A program made the position numbers and the translations under genes. A DNA stretch of 64,000 bases from positions 186,001 to 250,000 of the forward strand of contig NZ_JABZEO010000004.1 of the NCBI RefSeq assembly GCF_013385175.1, given 5' to 3'. Below are positions 27,153 to 37,336 of this stretch, one piece after another; the first letter of the stretch is position 1; each line of letters begins with the position of its first letter. Under the pieces are notes generated by a model. That model was not told the origin of the DNA and did no database searches. It worked only from the letters and a program-made list of their open reading frames with translations. The DNA is from Allochromatium humboldtianum. Lineage in GTDB: Bacteria; Pseudomonadota; Gammaproteobacteria; Chromatiales; Chromatiaceae.

Positions 27153-27434
27153 TCAAGTCTGAGGGGTCTCTGAGTTGGTATCGGGCGTCGCTGAAGCCGC
27201 GCGCTCGCCGGCGGCCTCCTGGAGCACCAGGGCATTGCGGATGAGCCGTCCGCGCGTCTCGTCATCCGTCTGCTCCGTGAGCTGACGAGCGGCGATCATG
27301 GCGTCGATCGTCTGCTCGGCCAGCCGCCAGTCGTCCTCGGCCCCGCCGGGCGCGAAGCCGCGTCGCTCGGCCAGATAATAGGCGGCGACCGCGATCATCG
27401 CGTGACGCTGGCTGTCGGTCGGACGGTCGTGCAT
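27153..27434 (-). CDS. DUF2934 family protein
   Basis: A 93-aa protein. The AAYYLAERRGFAPGGAEDDW segment (about residues 17-36), followed by AEQTIDAMI, is the DUF2934 signature. The C-terminal part is polar and probably disordered. It sits between the rhodanese gene (17 nt) and rsmA and is probably cotranscribed. Function unknown; family members are small cytosolic proteins. Confidence 0.75.
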   Translation of the reverse strand: MHDRPTDSQRHAMIAVAAYYLAERRGFAPGGAEDDWRLAEQTIDAMIAARQLTEQTDDETRGRLIRNALVLQEAAGERAASATPDTNSETPQT

Positions 27435-27451
27435 GGCGGACAGGCGGACAT

Positions 27452-27916
27452 TCAGATGGGACGGCGCTGCTCGGGGCGCAGGCGCGGGGTGAAATAGACG
27501 TCGGCATCGTCGAGATCGACCGGCCGGCCTTCGTCGTCGACGAGCGGCTGCTCGTAGTCCTTCCAGCCGCGCAGTCCGGTCTTGAGCGAGACGACGTTGG
27601 TGTAACCGAGCACGTTCATCGAATGCGCCGCCAGCACACTGCGATAGCCCGAGCGGCAGACGACGACGATCTCGCGCTCGCGCGCCTGGACCAGTTCCGG
27701 GACCGTCTCCTCGTAGTCCCATTCGCAGGCCGACTCCAGGATGCCGCGCGGGACATTGATCGAGCCTTCGATGTGCATGGCCGCGAACTCCTCGGGTTCG
27801 CGCACGTCGACGATTAGCAGCTCCGGGTTGGCCTGGATGCGTTCCTCCAGATCCCAGGGCATGAGCTCATGCACCTCGGTCAGACAATGCTTGATGAGTT
27901 CCAGGAAATTCTTCAC
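27452..27916 (-). CDS. Rhodanese-like domain protein
   Basis: A 154-aa single rhodanese domain. It has LLIVDVREPEEFAAMHIEG, INVPRGILE and the active-site loop VVCRSGYRS, with Cys about residue 102 flanked by Arg and Ser-Gly. It would move sulfane sulfur to thiols. An N-terminal helix and a C-terminal tail (DADVYFTPRLRP) extend the domain. No signal peptide, so cytosolic. In a sulfur oxidiser it may serve sulfur trafficking, but the neighbours (DUF2934, rsmA) give no direct hint. Confidence 0.85.
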   Translation of the reverse strand: MKNFLELIKHCLTEVHELMPWDLEERIQANPELLIVDVREPEEFAAMHIEGSINVPRGILESACEWDYEETVPELVQAREREIVVVCRSGYRSVLAAHSMNVLGYTNVVSLKTGLRGWKDYEQPLVDDEGRPVDLDDADVYFTPRLRPEQRRPI

Positions 27917-28056
27917 GGTCTATCGCGCTCCGTTATCGGCGTTGGAAGACACCGGGCGCTCATGACGAAGCGCGCGGTGTCGAGTGAGCGCGGAGAATAA
28001 CCCGAGTGGTCGAGTGCGACATTCGAAATCCGCAACCTGGGCCGGCCCGGACGGCT

Positions 28057-28482
28057 TCAGTTCGAGATGCTGAGTTCGACGCGCGGACTGTCGATGATCT
28101 TCTGCATCCCCAAACCCTTGACGACATTGATGAGGATAGGGCCGCCAATATTGGCGTTCAGACCCGGCACGCCACTGCTTGCAGTCTCGTCCTTCCAGAG
28201 CATGAGCAGCACCAGCACCTGCCCGGGATCCTCGGCCTGGAGCAACGACTGTTCCTCGTCGTCGAGTTCGAGCACATAATTGAGCGCATAGAGTCGCGGA
28301 TCGACCAGCGTGAACTCGATCTCCGCGTCGCCCTCGGCGCGCAGTCGGTAGACGCGCCCGGAATCCGTGTCGGAATACGTCAGACGATAGCTCTGAAGAT
28401 GCTCGAATCCTGGAATGCCGGCGGGAAAGGCGATGGTGGCGGGGACATCCGGCTCGGAGGCCATGGCGGTCTGCTGGTTCAT
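28057..28482 (-). CDS. fliW: Flagellar assembly factor FliW
   Basis: A 141-aa protein with the FliW pattern: FPAGIPGFEHLQSYRL near the N terminus, FTLVDPRLYALNYVLELDD in the middle and VLVLLMLWKDE with GGPILIN toward the end. In characterised bacteria FliW binds flagellin and the RNA regulator CsrA, so filament assembly controls translation. No csrA or flagellin gene is adjacent here, which is unusual for fliW. It lies in the same broad motility region. Confidence 0.85.
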   Translation of the reverse strand: MNQQTAMASEPDVPATIAFPAGIPGFEHLQSYRLTYSDTDSGRVYRLRAEGDAEIEFTLVDPRLYALNYVLELDDEEQSLLQAEDPGQVLVLLMLWKDETASSGVPGLNANIGGPILINVVKGLGMQKIIDSPRVELSISN

Positions 28483-28648
28483 AGTCCTTGGTTCCTCGTT
28501 CAGGCGCGATGTTGAAGGAGACGGGATTTCGCTGGAGACGTTACCGAACGCCGAGACTGGCCGCGTTCTCGCCCTTAAGGATACACGAACCTGACTCAGC
28601 CGGAGATTCCGGCGCCGATCCTAACCCAGATTCAGGCCCCTTGCGATC

Positions 28649-29221
28649 ATGCGATACCGAATACGGACGGCCCTGGCCGTCAGCCTGCTCATCCACTTCG
28701 TCCCGGCCCAGCTCCGGGCACAGCCGGACACACCGATCCCGCCCGCGACCGACGCCTGTCTGAAGGGCGAGATCGAGACCACGCCCTCGGCCGAGTTCAG
28801 TCTGCTGGAAGACGGCGCCGTGGTCCGGCACCAGCGCACCACGCTCGAATGGCAGCGCTGCGCATTCGGCCAGCGCTGGGACGCCGAATCCAACGGCTGT
28901 GTCGGGCGTCCAGCCAGCCATCCCTGGACCAAGGCCATGCAGTTGGCGGGCAAGGCCGGGGGTGACTGGAGACTGCCGAGCGGCGAGGAACTCCTGACCA
29001 TCGTCGAAAAATGTCACGACGGCCCCGCGATCAATCCGCAGGTCTTCCCCAACACGCCCTCGGTCCTGTTCTGGTCGTCCTCGGTCGACACGGGCGGACT
29101 GGAGCGCGCCTGGTCGGTGAGCTTCTTCAGCGGCCAATACTTCCGGGCCGGCAAATCGCAGAACGGGCGCGTGCGTCTGGTGCGCGGCACCCTGGGACCG
29201 CCGGGCGGCGCGGCGCCCTAG
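28649..29221 (+). CDS. Exported DUF1566 (Lcl C-terminal-like) protein
   Basis: A 190-aa protein with a signal peptide (MRYRIRTALAVSLLIHFVPA, cleavage near AQLRAQ). The core TLEWQRCAFGQRWD, ... GGDWRLPSGEELLTIVE ... PSVLFWSSSVD ... VRLVRG matches DUF1566, a C-type-lectin-like fold found in secreted and surface proteins. Four Cys (near residues 37, 71, 85 and 117) may form disulfides. Probably periplasmic or surface exposed. It is monocistronic. Confidence 0.75.
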   Translation: MRYRIRTALAVSLLIHFVPAQLRAQPDTPIPPATDACLKGEIETTPSAEFSLLEDGAVVRHQRTTLEWQRCAFGQRWDAESNGCVGRPASHPWTKAMQLAGKAGGDWRLPSGEELLTIVEKCHDGPAINPQVFPNTPSVLFWSSSVDTGGLERAWSVSFFSGQYFRAGKSQNGRVRLVRGTLGPPGGAAP

Positions 29222-29228
29222 ACCGCCG

Positions 29229-29564
29229 TCACCAGGGCCGGTACTCCAGACCCGGAATGGCCTCGCGCTCGAAGACCTCCGGCAGCGTCAGGATGAACTC
29301 CCTGAGTGCGTCGATCCCCATGTAGCGACCATAGGAGGCCTTGGCGGCATCGACCGGCAGTTCCACCCAATAGCGGTGCTCGGACGGTTCATAGAGGATC
29401 TGCAGGATGCTCTCCTGCGTATCGATGAGACCGAGATAGTCGTCTTCGGTCTGAAGGCGCGGCAGGAGCTGCTCGCAGATGGCCCTGGCGCTCATCTCCA
29501 CGGCGCTGGCCGAGGAGATGGCGTCACCGGACCGATCGAAGAGATAGAAGACGCGGTAGTGCAT
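29229..29564 (-). CDS. Hypothetical protein, 111 aa
   Basis: A soluble, acidic protein starting MHYRVFYLFDRSGDAISSAS, with the pattern LQTEDDYLGLIDTQESILQILYE, shown here in part (DDYLGLIDTQESILQILY), and a Tyr-rich middle. The N-terminal strand-helix pattern suggests a small alpha/beta fold. It is tail to tail with the DUF1566 gene. I do not recognise the family. Confidence 0.6.
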   Translation of the reverse strand: MHYRVFYLFDRSGDAISSASAVEMSARAICEQLLPRLQTEDDYLGLIDTQESILQILYEPSEHRYWVELPVDAAKASYGRYMGIDALREFILTLPEVFEREAIPGLEYRPW

Positions 29565-29795
29565 AGTGGGCGAGCTCGCTATCCAAGGGAGGCCATGAAT
29601 GCAATGTGACCCATCCGGAGTCCGGCTCGCGCGTGCTATGATGGCGAGCAGCGCCATTGGAATCCGTGGCTGGTCGGTTCAAAACGATTGATTATACCCC
29701 TGATTCCCTATCCGAACAGCGCCCTGGCGCCAATCGATGATTCCATCGTCCAGCCGGCGCGACTCTCGATCCCTCGTTGACGAGTGCCTGGAACC

Positions 29796-32700
29796 ATGTC
29801 CCGTCCGCCGCCGACAACCGCCGAGTCCGCCGCGAAGGAATTTCGTGCGAGCGTCTTCAAGCCGGCCGAAGGCATCTTTCTCTTTCATCCGCGCGCACTC
29901 GAACGCCTAGTCACCGAGCATCTCGAACCCTTTGGCTGCACGGGCTCGATTCCCAGCCTCGGCTATCACGTCATGTCGCGCGAGGACTTCCTGAGCGCGC
30001 TGGAATACGAGAATCCCGAGGCCCTGGTGGTCATCGAGGGGCTGGCCCTGCCCGAATACGTGATCCTGCTGCCGATCCCGCTGGATCTGCACCTGGAGCA
30101 CGAGGCCTTCATCGGCCTGCTGCGCGAGTATTGGGCGCGTCGCTTCGAGGGCGAGATCGCGCGCGCCTGGCAGATGGCGCGTGATCGCGATACCGATGGC
30201 ACGCGCTTCGGAGCGGCGCGACTGCGGGCGCTGATCGGCGAGGTCGCCCTGGACGAGGTACGCGACGTCCTCACGCGCGATGGCGTGCTGCCGATGGGGC
30301 TGGACGACACCTGGGTCTGCCGGGCCTTCGTCGCGCTGGTCATGCGGCTGCGTTACTTCAGTCCGGGTGCGCGCGGTCATTTCTTTCCGGCCATCCATGA
30401 CTGGCGCGCGCTCGATGCCTGGATCCGCGACAGCGGTCTGGATCTGCCGCCGCCGAGCCTGGATGGACCGCTCCCGGCACTGCTCGAAGCGTCCCGCCCC
30501 GACCCGCGCTGTGGACATCCGACCCGACTGCCGTTGCTGCCGTCCGGGTTTCCCTACGGCAAATCGGACTCGGATCTGGAGATCCACCGCTCGGCACGGG
30601 TGCTCCCGGCCAGACCGGATTCGCCCGCGCCCGAGCGTGAGCCGGCTACGCATGAGGGGCCGCTGTTCCAGCCTGGGTTCCAGATCCAGGGGACGTTCAT
30701 GGACAGGTGCGTGGCGGCGTTCCACCCGGCCCCGCAACCAGGTCGACACGATTGGCTGACACGTCTTCAGGATCTGGCGCTGGCGCTGGTCGCGATCGTC
30801 CTGGATCCACTGCTCGCCCTGTCGAACCGATTCCGGCATCGTGATTCGCTGGCCCCGGCACGCGGTCTGCGCCTGGCGCTCTCTCTGCCGCTGTTCACCC
30901 TGGCCATCCGGCGCGCCCGGCACGCCGATCGGGCCGAGCACTATGCCGCCGCCATCGCCCATCTGGCCGTGGCACGGCGACGCTTCCTGTCCATGGGGGC
31001 CGCCGGCGCGGCCGAATCGAGCCGGGTGCTGTGGCTCATCGACCAGCGCCATCGCGGCACCGAGGAATCGCTGACCAACCGGCTGGCGTCGCAGTGGAAG
31101 CTCAATCCCGGCATGAGTCGTGATCTGAAGGCGCTGATCGAGCGGCTCGGTGACGCGATCCTCGATCGCGAGCCGGTCGCGCTCGATCTGTTCCGGGATC
31201 TGGAGCGCGTGCTGATCGAGAGTCGCGCCACCTACTATCAGCTCAGCCTCATCGGCTGGCTGCGCGCGCGCGGGCGCGTTCCGGTGCGCCAGATCCTGCC
31301 CTTCCAGGCCGATCTCAAGGCGCTGCGCCTGCTCGACACCGTCCAGAATCGCCTGGAACTGCTGGGCTGGCCCACCGAGGAGGCGGAGCGCTTCAGCCGC
31401 CCGCTGAGCGCACTCTCCGGGCGCATCACCGAGCATCTGGAGCACCAGCTCAAGCCACACCTCAAGCGCACCCTGGAAGAGGCCGGGTTCACCCCTCGCA
31501 CCCATCGCGAGGAGGTCGCCTTCAACAAGCTGCTGCGCGAACTGCTGGACGTCATCGAGCACCGGCGTCATCTCAAGTTCACCGACGTGCGCGACATCGT
31601 GGCGCGCAACCTGCTGCGTCTGCCCGATCTCACGCTCGACGAATGGCGCTCCGGCGACCGGCTGGCGCATTTCGATCGCAGCGCCGAGCGCGCCCTGCCC
31701 GGTCTCTATCGCCCCGGCGAGATCTACATCAAGGGCCTGCAACGACTCGGTGCGCCACTCTTCGGCACCCCCCAGGGCCGGCTGGCGCTACGCCATCTGA
31801 TTCTTCCGGTCGGACTGGCCTTTCTCGGTCTCAAGACGCTCGACGTCCTCATCGGCATCCTGCCGACCCTGGAGGCGACCTTCAATCTGACCAGCCTCTG
31901 GCTGATCCTGGGACTCGGACTCCTGATCAACGCCCTGGCCTACACCCGGGCCGGGCGCATCGGCGTGCGGGTCTTTCTGCGCGTGGTCTGGTGGACGCTG
32001 CGACTGCTCCTGTTCGATGGTCTCAGACGCTTTCTGCGCTGGCCCCCGGTCAAACGGATCCTGGAGACCGAGCTGATACGGGGACTGGACCGCAATCTGC
32101 TCCGCCCCTTCCTGAGCGGGACGCTCCTGATGCTGCCGGTCATCGGTCTGGCCAGTCTCATCGAGGGCGGCCTGATCGATCTGAATCTCTCGCTGGCCGC
32201 GCTGACGCTGATGCTGGGCGTGCTCATCCGCAATACGCCCGGCGGACGGCGTCTGTTCGACGACCTCGTCAGTGCCGGCGGTCAGTTTCTGCGCCGGCTC
32301 AACCAGACCCTGGTGATCGGGCTGATCCAGGAGCTGATGCTGTTCTTCAAGGAGGTCACGCGGCGCTTCCAGCAGGGGCTGCACCGGATCGAGGAACGTC
32401 TGAGCCATCATCTCGGGGAGTCCTGGATCGCGCTGGCGCTCAAGGCGCTGCTGGTGCCGGTGTGGCGCGTGCTGGAATGGCTGATCCAGTTCTACGTCAC
32501 GGTCCTGGTGGAGCCGCAGATCAACCCGATCAAGCATTTTCCGCTCGTCACCATCGCCCACAAGCTGATGCTGCCCTTCCTGCCCCTGATCACTTCGATC
32601 ATGGTCGAGATGCTCGCTCCGGTCCTGCCGAAATGGATCGCCATTCCCTTCGTCACGCTCACCGTGCTGTTGCTGCCGGGGCTGGCGGGTTTTCTGGTCT

Positions 32701-33344
32701 GGGAGCTGAAGGAGAACTGGAAGATCTATGCCGCCAATCATTCGCGCGCGACGAACGAAGTGGACGTCAAGCCGGGACTCTATGCCGTGCGGCGCGAGCA
32801 TCTGACGCTGGTTCCGATCGAGCCGGCCATCGTCGGCGGGCATGGCGAGACACTGCGCGGCTTTCTGCGACGCGGCTTCCATAGCGGGACTTTACCCAAG
32901 TCCTTCGACCGTCTGCGGCGCGTGATGCGCCGGCAGATTCACAACGCGGTCGAAGCGCCGCAACGGCTGCGCGAGGCTCAGCGTCACCTGACCGAGATCG
33001 AGCGCACCGTCGGTGTCTTCTGTGATCGCGAGCTGGCCTATGCGCTGCGTCGCCGCTGCCAGGATCCGAACTGCGTCCTGATGAGCGTCTGGACACGGCG
33101 CCCGCGTCTGGCGACCACCTCGTTCGAGCTGACGCTGGACCTGCGGCTGAAACCGCCCCACGATCGCGCCCGCATCGAACTGCGGCTGTGTCTCTGTCTG
33201 CACGAGCCGGATCTGCGCCTGAGCGTCGTCATGCAAGGGGATTGTGAGGCTTTGGGCGTGACCTGCCGAGAGCGGATCCGCGAGGACATTCGCGTGTTCG
33301 GCGCGCGCGCGGGGGCGACCGAGATGTCCATCGATCTGAGTTGA
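29796..33344 (+). CDS. Very large polytopic membrane protein of unknown function
   Basis: An 1182-aa protein. Residues ~1-310 are soluble. One hydrophobic pair lies near 320-380, and a long soluble helical stretch (about 390-660) follows. A membrane region with about eight segments (about 665-970) includes LILPVGLAFLGLKTLDVLIG, LTSLWLILGLGLLINALAY and WIAIPFVTLTVLLLPGLAGF, then a C-terminal soluble domain of about 200 residues. Repeated short Arg-rich amphipathic helices lie between segments. The start at ATG 29796 is chosen over GTG 29784. No transporter, channel or enzyme motif is recognised. It stands alone. Confidence 0.8.
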   Translation: MSRPPPTTAESAAKEFRASVFKPAEGIFLFHPRALERLVTEHLEPFGCTGSIPSLGYHVMSREDFLSALEYENPEALVVIEGLALPEYVILLPIPLDLHLEHEAFIGLLREYWARRFEGEIARAWQMARDRDTDGTRFGAARLRALIGEVALDEVRDVLTRDGVLPMGLDDTWVCRAFVALVMRLRYFSPGARGHFFPAIHDWRALDAWIRDSGLDLPPPSLDGPLPALLEASRPDPRCGHPTRLPLLPSGFPYGKSDSDLEIHRSARVLPARPDSPAPEREPATHEGPLFQPGFQIQGTFMDRCVAAFHPAPQPGRHDWLTRLQDLALALVAIVLDPLLALSNRFRHRDSLAPARGLRLALSLPLFTLAIRRARHADRAEHYAAAIAHLAVARRRFLSMGAAGAAESSRVLWLIDQRHRGTEESLTNRLASQWKLNPGMSRDLKALIERLGDAILDREPVALDLFRDLERVLIESRATYYQLSLIGWLRARGRVPVRQILPFQADLKALRLLDTVQNRLELLGWPTEEAERFSRPLSALSGRITEHLEHQLKPHLKRTLEEAGFTPRTHREEVAFNKLLRELLDVIEHRRHLKFTDVRDIVARNLLRLPDLTLDEWRSGDRLAHFDRSAERALPGLYRPGEIYIKGLQRLGAPLFGTPQGRLALRHLILPVGLAFLGLKTLDVLIGILPTLEATFNLTSLWLILGLGLLINALAYTRAGRIGVRVFLRVVWWTLRLLLFDGLRRFLRWPPVKRILETELIRGLDRNLLRPFLSGTLLMLPVIGLASLIEGGLIDLNLSLAALTLMLGVLIRNTPGGRRLFDDLVSAGGQFLRRLNQTLVIGLIQELMLFFKEVTRRFQQGLHRIEERLSHHLGESWIALALKALLVPVWRVLEWLIQFYVTVLVEPQINPIKHFPLVTIAHKLMLPFLPLITSIMVEMLAPVLPKWIAIPFVTLTVLLLPGLAGFLVWELKENWKIYAANHSRATNEVDVKPGLYAVRREHLTLVPIEPAIVGGHGETLRGFLRRGFHSGTLPKSFDRLRRVMRRQIHNAVEAPQRLREAQRHLTEIERTVGVFCDRELAYALRRRCQDPNCVLMSVWTRRPRLATTSFELTLDLRLKPPHDRARIELRLCLCLHEPDLRLSVVMQGDCEALGVTCRERIREDIRVFGARAGATEMSIDLS

Positions 33345-33546
33345 ACCACAACAGCGCCTAGAACCTATCCCCATAAAAAGTAAGGATAAGCTTGGCGGTT
33401 GTCCGATGCCCCGCAGACACAGCCCGCCCCCCTACGGAAGGCCATTGAATTCGCCGGGCGGCGGCCGGCGACGGGTTCGGCCACTGCGAAAAATGTGAAC
33501 GGAATGCCAGCCCATTACATCCAGCCTAGCCACAGCGCTCCATCGC

Positions 33547-34689
33547 TCAATGCCGATATAGCGCCGCGTTCATCCAGCGCCAGGCGACGAACCAAGCGAC
33601 TGTCGCCGCCATAGCGCCGAGTCCGAAGGTAATGGCCGGACCCGCATCGGCCCACAGCAGACCGCCGATCAGACTTCCGGCCGCCCCGCCGGCGCCGAAG
33701 CTCAGACTGTTGTAGAGCGCCTGACCGCGTCCCTGGGTGCGCCCGGGAAACACATGATGGACCAGATGGATCGCCGAGGCATGGAAGGTGCCGAAGGTCG
33801 CGGCATGGAGCCACTGAGCGGCGAACATCACGACCGGCTGGTCGACGAAGCCCCCGATCAGGATCCAGCGCACGCCGCCGAGCGCCAGACTCCAGAGCAG
33901 GACACGCCGCGCGCCGAAGCGCTCCAGCAGGCGATGCATGACCAGAAAGATCAGCACCTCGGCGATGACGCCCAGCGCCCACAGCCAGCCGACCGCCGTG
34001 CTCGAATAACCGGCCGCCTCCAGATGGATGGAATAGAAGGCATAGTAGATGCCGTGACTCAGCTGCATCAGGAAGCAGGCGCCAAAGAAGGCCAGCACGC
34101 TCGGTTGAAGCAACAGCGCGCGCAGCGACACGGCGGACGGCGCGGTCTGACCGGGCGCACTGTCCGGTACCACAAAGGTTGTCAGACAGATCCCGACCGT
34201 CAAGAGCAGCACCCACACCGGCACCTGAGCCAGCGACCCGTGTTCCAGCGCCAGCCCCAGCGCCACCACCACCAGCACGAACCCCACCGACCCCCAGACG
34301 CGCACCAGGGCATAGCGGGTCGGGCGCTCGCGCAGATGGTTGAAGGTCAGAGCCTCCATCTGCGGCAGCGAGGCGTTCCAGAAGAAGCTGAACAGCAACA
34401 GGGTCAGGGCCATACCCCAGAAGCCGTCCGTGACATAGAGGGTCGCAAAACCCAGCACGGCGAGTATTGAGCCGAGTCGCACCACCTGCATGCGTCGTCC
34501 GGTGTGATCGACGATGTGCCCCCACACCACGGGGGCCACGATCTTGGTTCCTGTGAGGATCGCCATCAGCACCCCGATGGCGAGCGGCTCGAATCCGGCG
34601 TCCTGGAGATAGAGCCCCCAATAGGGCACGAGCGCCCCGAGCGAGGCGAAATAGAACAGGTAATAGCTCGACAGACGCCAGTACGGCAT
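33547..34689 (-). CDS. MFS transporter (3-phenylpropionate/nucleoside-type, MFS_1_like)
   Basis: A 380-aa protein with 12 predicted helices. It begins MPYWRLSSYYLFYFASLGALVP, typical of the HcaT-like MFS group, and has the loop motif GHIVDHTGRR after TM2. The substrate is unknown. A TTG farther upstream (34719) is less likely. It follows aroC by 81 nt on the same strand; the aroC-MFS pair is, to my recollection, also found in Pseudomonas, so the link may be functional. Confidence 0.8.
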   Translation of the reverse strand: MPYWRLSSYYLFYFASLGALVPYWGLYLQDAGFEPLAIGVLMAILTGTKIVAPVVWGHIVDHTGRRMQVVRLGSILAVLGFATLYVTDGFWGMALTLLLFSFFWNASLPQMEALTFNHLRERPTRYALVRVWGSVGFVLVVVALGLALEHGSLAQVPVWVLLLTVGICLTTFVVPDSAPGQTAPSAVSLRALLLQPSVLAFFGACFLMQLSHGIYYAFYSIHLEAAGYSSTAVGWLWALGVIAEVLIFLVMHRLLERFGARRVLLWSLALGGVRWILIGGFVDQPVVMFAAQWLHAATFGTFHASAIHLVHHVFPGRTQGRGQALYNSLSFGAGGAAGSLIGGLLWADAGPAITFGLGAMAATVAWFVAWRWMNAALYRH

Positions 34690-34770
34690 GGGGCGGCTCG
34701 CTGGATGAAACGCGCCCAACCCCGCCTCCCGAACCGGATCGGTCCGAGTCGGCGGGGCCAGGAAGCCGGA

Positions 34771-35880
34771 TCAGGAGTTGGGACGCGGCTCGGCCGGAAT
34801 CGCCGGGATCGGCGGCACGACCTCAGCGTTCTGTGCGCGATGACGCAAGGTGTGATCCATGAGCACCAGCGCCAGCATGGCCTCGGCGATGGGCGTAGCG
34901 CGGATGCCGACACAGGGATCGTGACGCCCCGTGGTGACGACCTCGACCGCCGCACCATGCCGGTCGATGCTCCGGCCCGGCAGCCGGATGCTGGAGGTCG
35001 GCTTGAGCGCGATGCGGGCGACGATGTCCTGCCCCGTGGAGATGCCGCCGAGGATGCCGCCGGCATTGTTCGACAGGAAGCCCTCGGGGGTCATGGGATC
35101 GCGGTGTTCCGTGCCCTTTTGCTCGACACAGGCGAAGCCGGCGCCGATCTCCACGCCCTTGACGGCATTGATGCTCATGAGTGCATGAGCGATGTCGGCG
35201 TCGAGCCGGTCGAAGATCGGTTCACCGAGTCCGGTCGGCACGCCCGAGGCGACCACGGTCACGGCCGCACCGATCGAGTCGCCCGACCGGCGCAATGCAT
35301 CCATGTAAGCCTCCAGCTCCGGCACCGTCTCGGCACAGGGCCAGAAGAAGGGATTGTGCTCGACCTGCTCCCAATCGAAACCGCGCGGACGCCAGGGACC
35401 GAGCTGCGAGAGATGACCGCGAATGCGGATGCCGAGCCGCTCGGCCAGATACTTCTTGGCAATGGCCCCGGCGGCGACCCGGATCGCGGTCTCGCGCGCT
35501 GAGGAGCGCCCGCCGCCGCGATAGTCGCGCACGCCGTATTTCTGCTCGTAGCTGTAGTCGGCGTGGCCTGGACGATAGCGTTCGGCGATCTCGGAATAGT
35601 CGTGCGAGCGCTGATCCTCGTTGTGGATCAGGAGTCCGATCGGCGTACCCGTGGTGCGACCCTCGAAGACGCCGGAGAGGATCTCGACCCGATCGGACTC
35701 ACGCCGTTGGGTGGTGTGGCGTGACTGTCCCGGCTTGCGCCGGTCGAGATCGTGCTGTAGATCCGCCGCCGTCAGCTCCAGACCGGGCGGACAGCCGTCG
35801 ACGATACCGCCGAGCGCCGGGCCATGACTCTCACCGAAGGTGGTGACGACAAAGTTTTTGCCGAAGCTGTTACCCGACAT
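34771..35880 (-). CDS. aroC: Chorismate synthase
   Basis: A 369-aa enzyme that makes chorismate from EPSP using reduced FMN. It shows all three family signatures: [18 protein letters not shown] near the N terminus, [18 protein letters not shown] in the middle and [17 protein letters not shown] near the C terminus, with [14 protein letters not shown] at the start. The length is typical. Confidence 0.97.
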   Translation of the reverse strand: MSGNSFGKNFVVTTFGESHGPALGGIVDGCPPGLELTAADLQHDLDRRKPGQSRHTTQRRESDRVEILSGVFEGRTTGTPIGLLIHNEDQRSHDYSEIAERYRPGHADYSYEQKYGVRDYRGGGRSSARETAIRVAAGAIAKKYLAERLGIRIRGHLSQLGPWRPRGFDWEQVEHNPFFWPCAETVPELEAYMDALRRSGDSIGAAVTVVASGVPTGLGEPIFDRLDADIAHALMSINAVKGVEIGAGFACVEQKGTEHRDPMTPEGFLSNNAGGILGGISTGQDIVARIALKPTSSIRLPGRSIDRHGAAVEVVTTGRHDPCVGIRATPIAEAMLALVLMDHTLRHRAQNAEVVPPIPAIPAEPRPNS

Positions 35881-35882
35881 GG

Positions 35883-37223
35883 TCAGTAGGCCGGCGGCGG
35901 GACGGTGTCGCCAGGATTCAGCCAGGCATTGCCCTTGGCCATGACATCACGGCTCAGGGTGCTGGTGGCCTGATGGAGCTTGATGCCGTTGATGATGTAG
36001 TCGTAGCGGGCGCTCATGTAGTCGAACTCGGCCTGGAACAGATTGCGCTGGGCGTTGAGCACATCGACCTGGGTGCGGGTGCCGACCTCGAGTCCGGCCT
36101 GGGTCGATTCGAGCGCCGAACGCGCCGAGACGATGGCCGCCTGCCGCGCCTTGACGTCCTCGATGCTGGAGAGGATGCCGCGGAAGGCATCCTTGGCCTG
36201 CTGGTCGACCTGACGCCGCACCTGATCGAGACGGTCCTGGGCGGCGCGGTAGTTGTAACCGGCCTCGCGGGTCTTGGATGTCACGGCGCCGCCCTGAAAG
36301 ATCGGGACGTTCAGCGACAGTCCCACGAATCCGGTCTCGGAATCCGAGCCAAACTGGGCATCCGAGCGCGAGACGTCATAGCCGGCCTGCAAGTCGAGCC
36401 TGGGTAAATGGCCCGAGCGCTCGATCTCGATGGTGGCCTTGGCGGCATTGACCGATTCGATCGCCGCCAGGATGCCGTAATTGGACCTGAGGGCGGTTCC
36501 CGCCCAGGCCGCGATGTCATTGGGTTCGGGTGGAGACAGCGGCAGCTTCTCGCCGAGACGCGCCAGGGGGACGCTGATCGGTCCCACGATGGTGCGCAGC
36601 GCCTCCCAGGCGTTGCCGAGTTGATTCTTGGCGTTGATCAGATCGGCGCGCGACTTGTCGTAGGCGGCCTGACTCTCGTTGACGTCGGTGATGGCCACCA
36701 GACCGACCTCGAAGCGCTGCTTGGATTGCTCCAGTTGACGCTCGTCGGCGCGCACCAGCGCCTCGCGCACGGTCACCGCATCGGCGGCGCGCAGCACGTC
36801 GAAATACGCCTGGGTGATCCTGACCATGAGGTCGATCTGGGCATTGCGATATTGGGCCTCGGCCTGGGCGATGACGTTGTCGGCCTGCTGGAGCGTCATC
36901 CAGTTGGCGCGGTTGTAGAGGCTCTGGCTGACGACGGCCTGGATCTGCTGGGTGTCGTAACGCTCATTGCGATCGCCGACCGATCCGCCGCGCGAATCGA
37001 GATCGTAGAAGTTGGCGTCGCCCTGGAGGCTGAGGCTCGGCAGGAGCAGCGAGCGCGCCTGGGGCTTGACCTCGCGCGTAGCGAACAGCGTCTGCTCGGC
37101 TTCGCGCAGCGTGGGATCACTGACCACGGCCATGTCATAGATCTGGAGCAGATCCTCCGCCAGTGACGGCAGTGGCGCTCCACCCAACGACAAGGCGATC
37201 AGGGCCGGAAGAATTCTCCTCAT
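35883..37223 (-). CDS. tolC: TolC family outer membrane efflux protein
   Basis: A 446-aa protein with a signal peptide ([20 protein letters not shown], cleavage after SLA). It is built of two OEP repeats with long helical hairpins: [25 protein letters not shown]-type helices, and [21 protein letters not shown] in the first repeat mirrored by [20 protein letters not shown] in the second. It forms the trimeric outer-membrane channel for type I secretion or drug efflux. It stops 2 nt before aroC begins on the same strand. No cognate ABC or RND pump is adjacent. Confidence 0.9.
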   Translation of the reverse strand: MRRILPALIALSLGGAPLPSLAEDLLQIYDMAVVSDPTLREAEQTLFATREVKPQARSLLLPSLSLQGDANFYDLDSRGGSVGDRNERYDTQQIQAVVSQSLYNRANWMTLQQADNVIAQAEAQYRNAQIDLMVRITQAYFDVLRAADAVTVREALVRADERQLEQSKQRFEVGLVAITDVNESQAAYDKSRADLINAKNQLGNAWEALRTIVGPISVPLARLGEKLPLSPPEPNDIAAWAGTALRSNYGILAAIESVNAAKATIEIERSGHLPRLDLQAGYDVSRSDAQFGSDSETGFVGLSLNVPIFQGGAVTSKTREAGYNYRAAQDRLDQVRRQVDQQAKDAFRGILSSIEDVKARQAAIVSARSALESTQAGLEVGTRTQVDVLNAQRNLFQAEFDYMSARYDYIINGIKLHQATSTLSRDVMAKGNAWLNPGDTVPPPAY

Positions 37224-37336
37224 GCTGGGTTTCCTTGCGAACGGGCCGGATGGCCGCGAGATGGGTTCAAGGCGGCAGTATAGGCGACAAGCAGGCTCAG
37301 TCTCAATCGAACCGATCCCGGTATCCGTCGGCTCGC

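Noticed and set aside
29907-31742. Long open frame (611 codons) on the minus strand
   Set aside because: It is antisense to the 1182-aa membrane protein gene. Its product is Gln/Arg/His-rich low-complexity sequence, typical of an antisense frame in GC-rich DNA.
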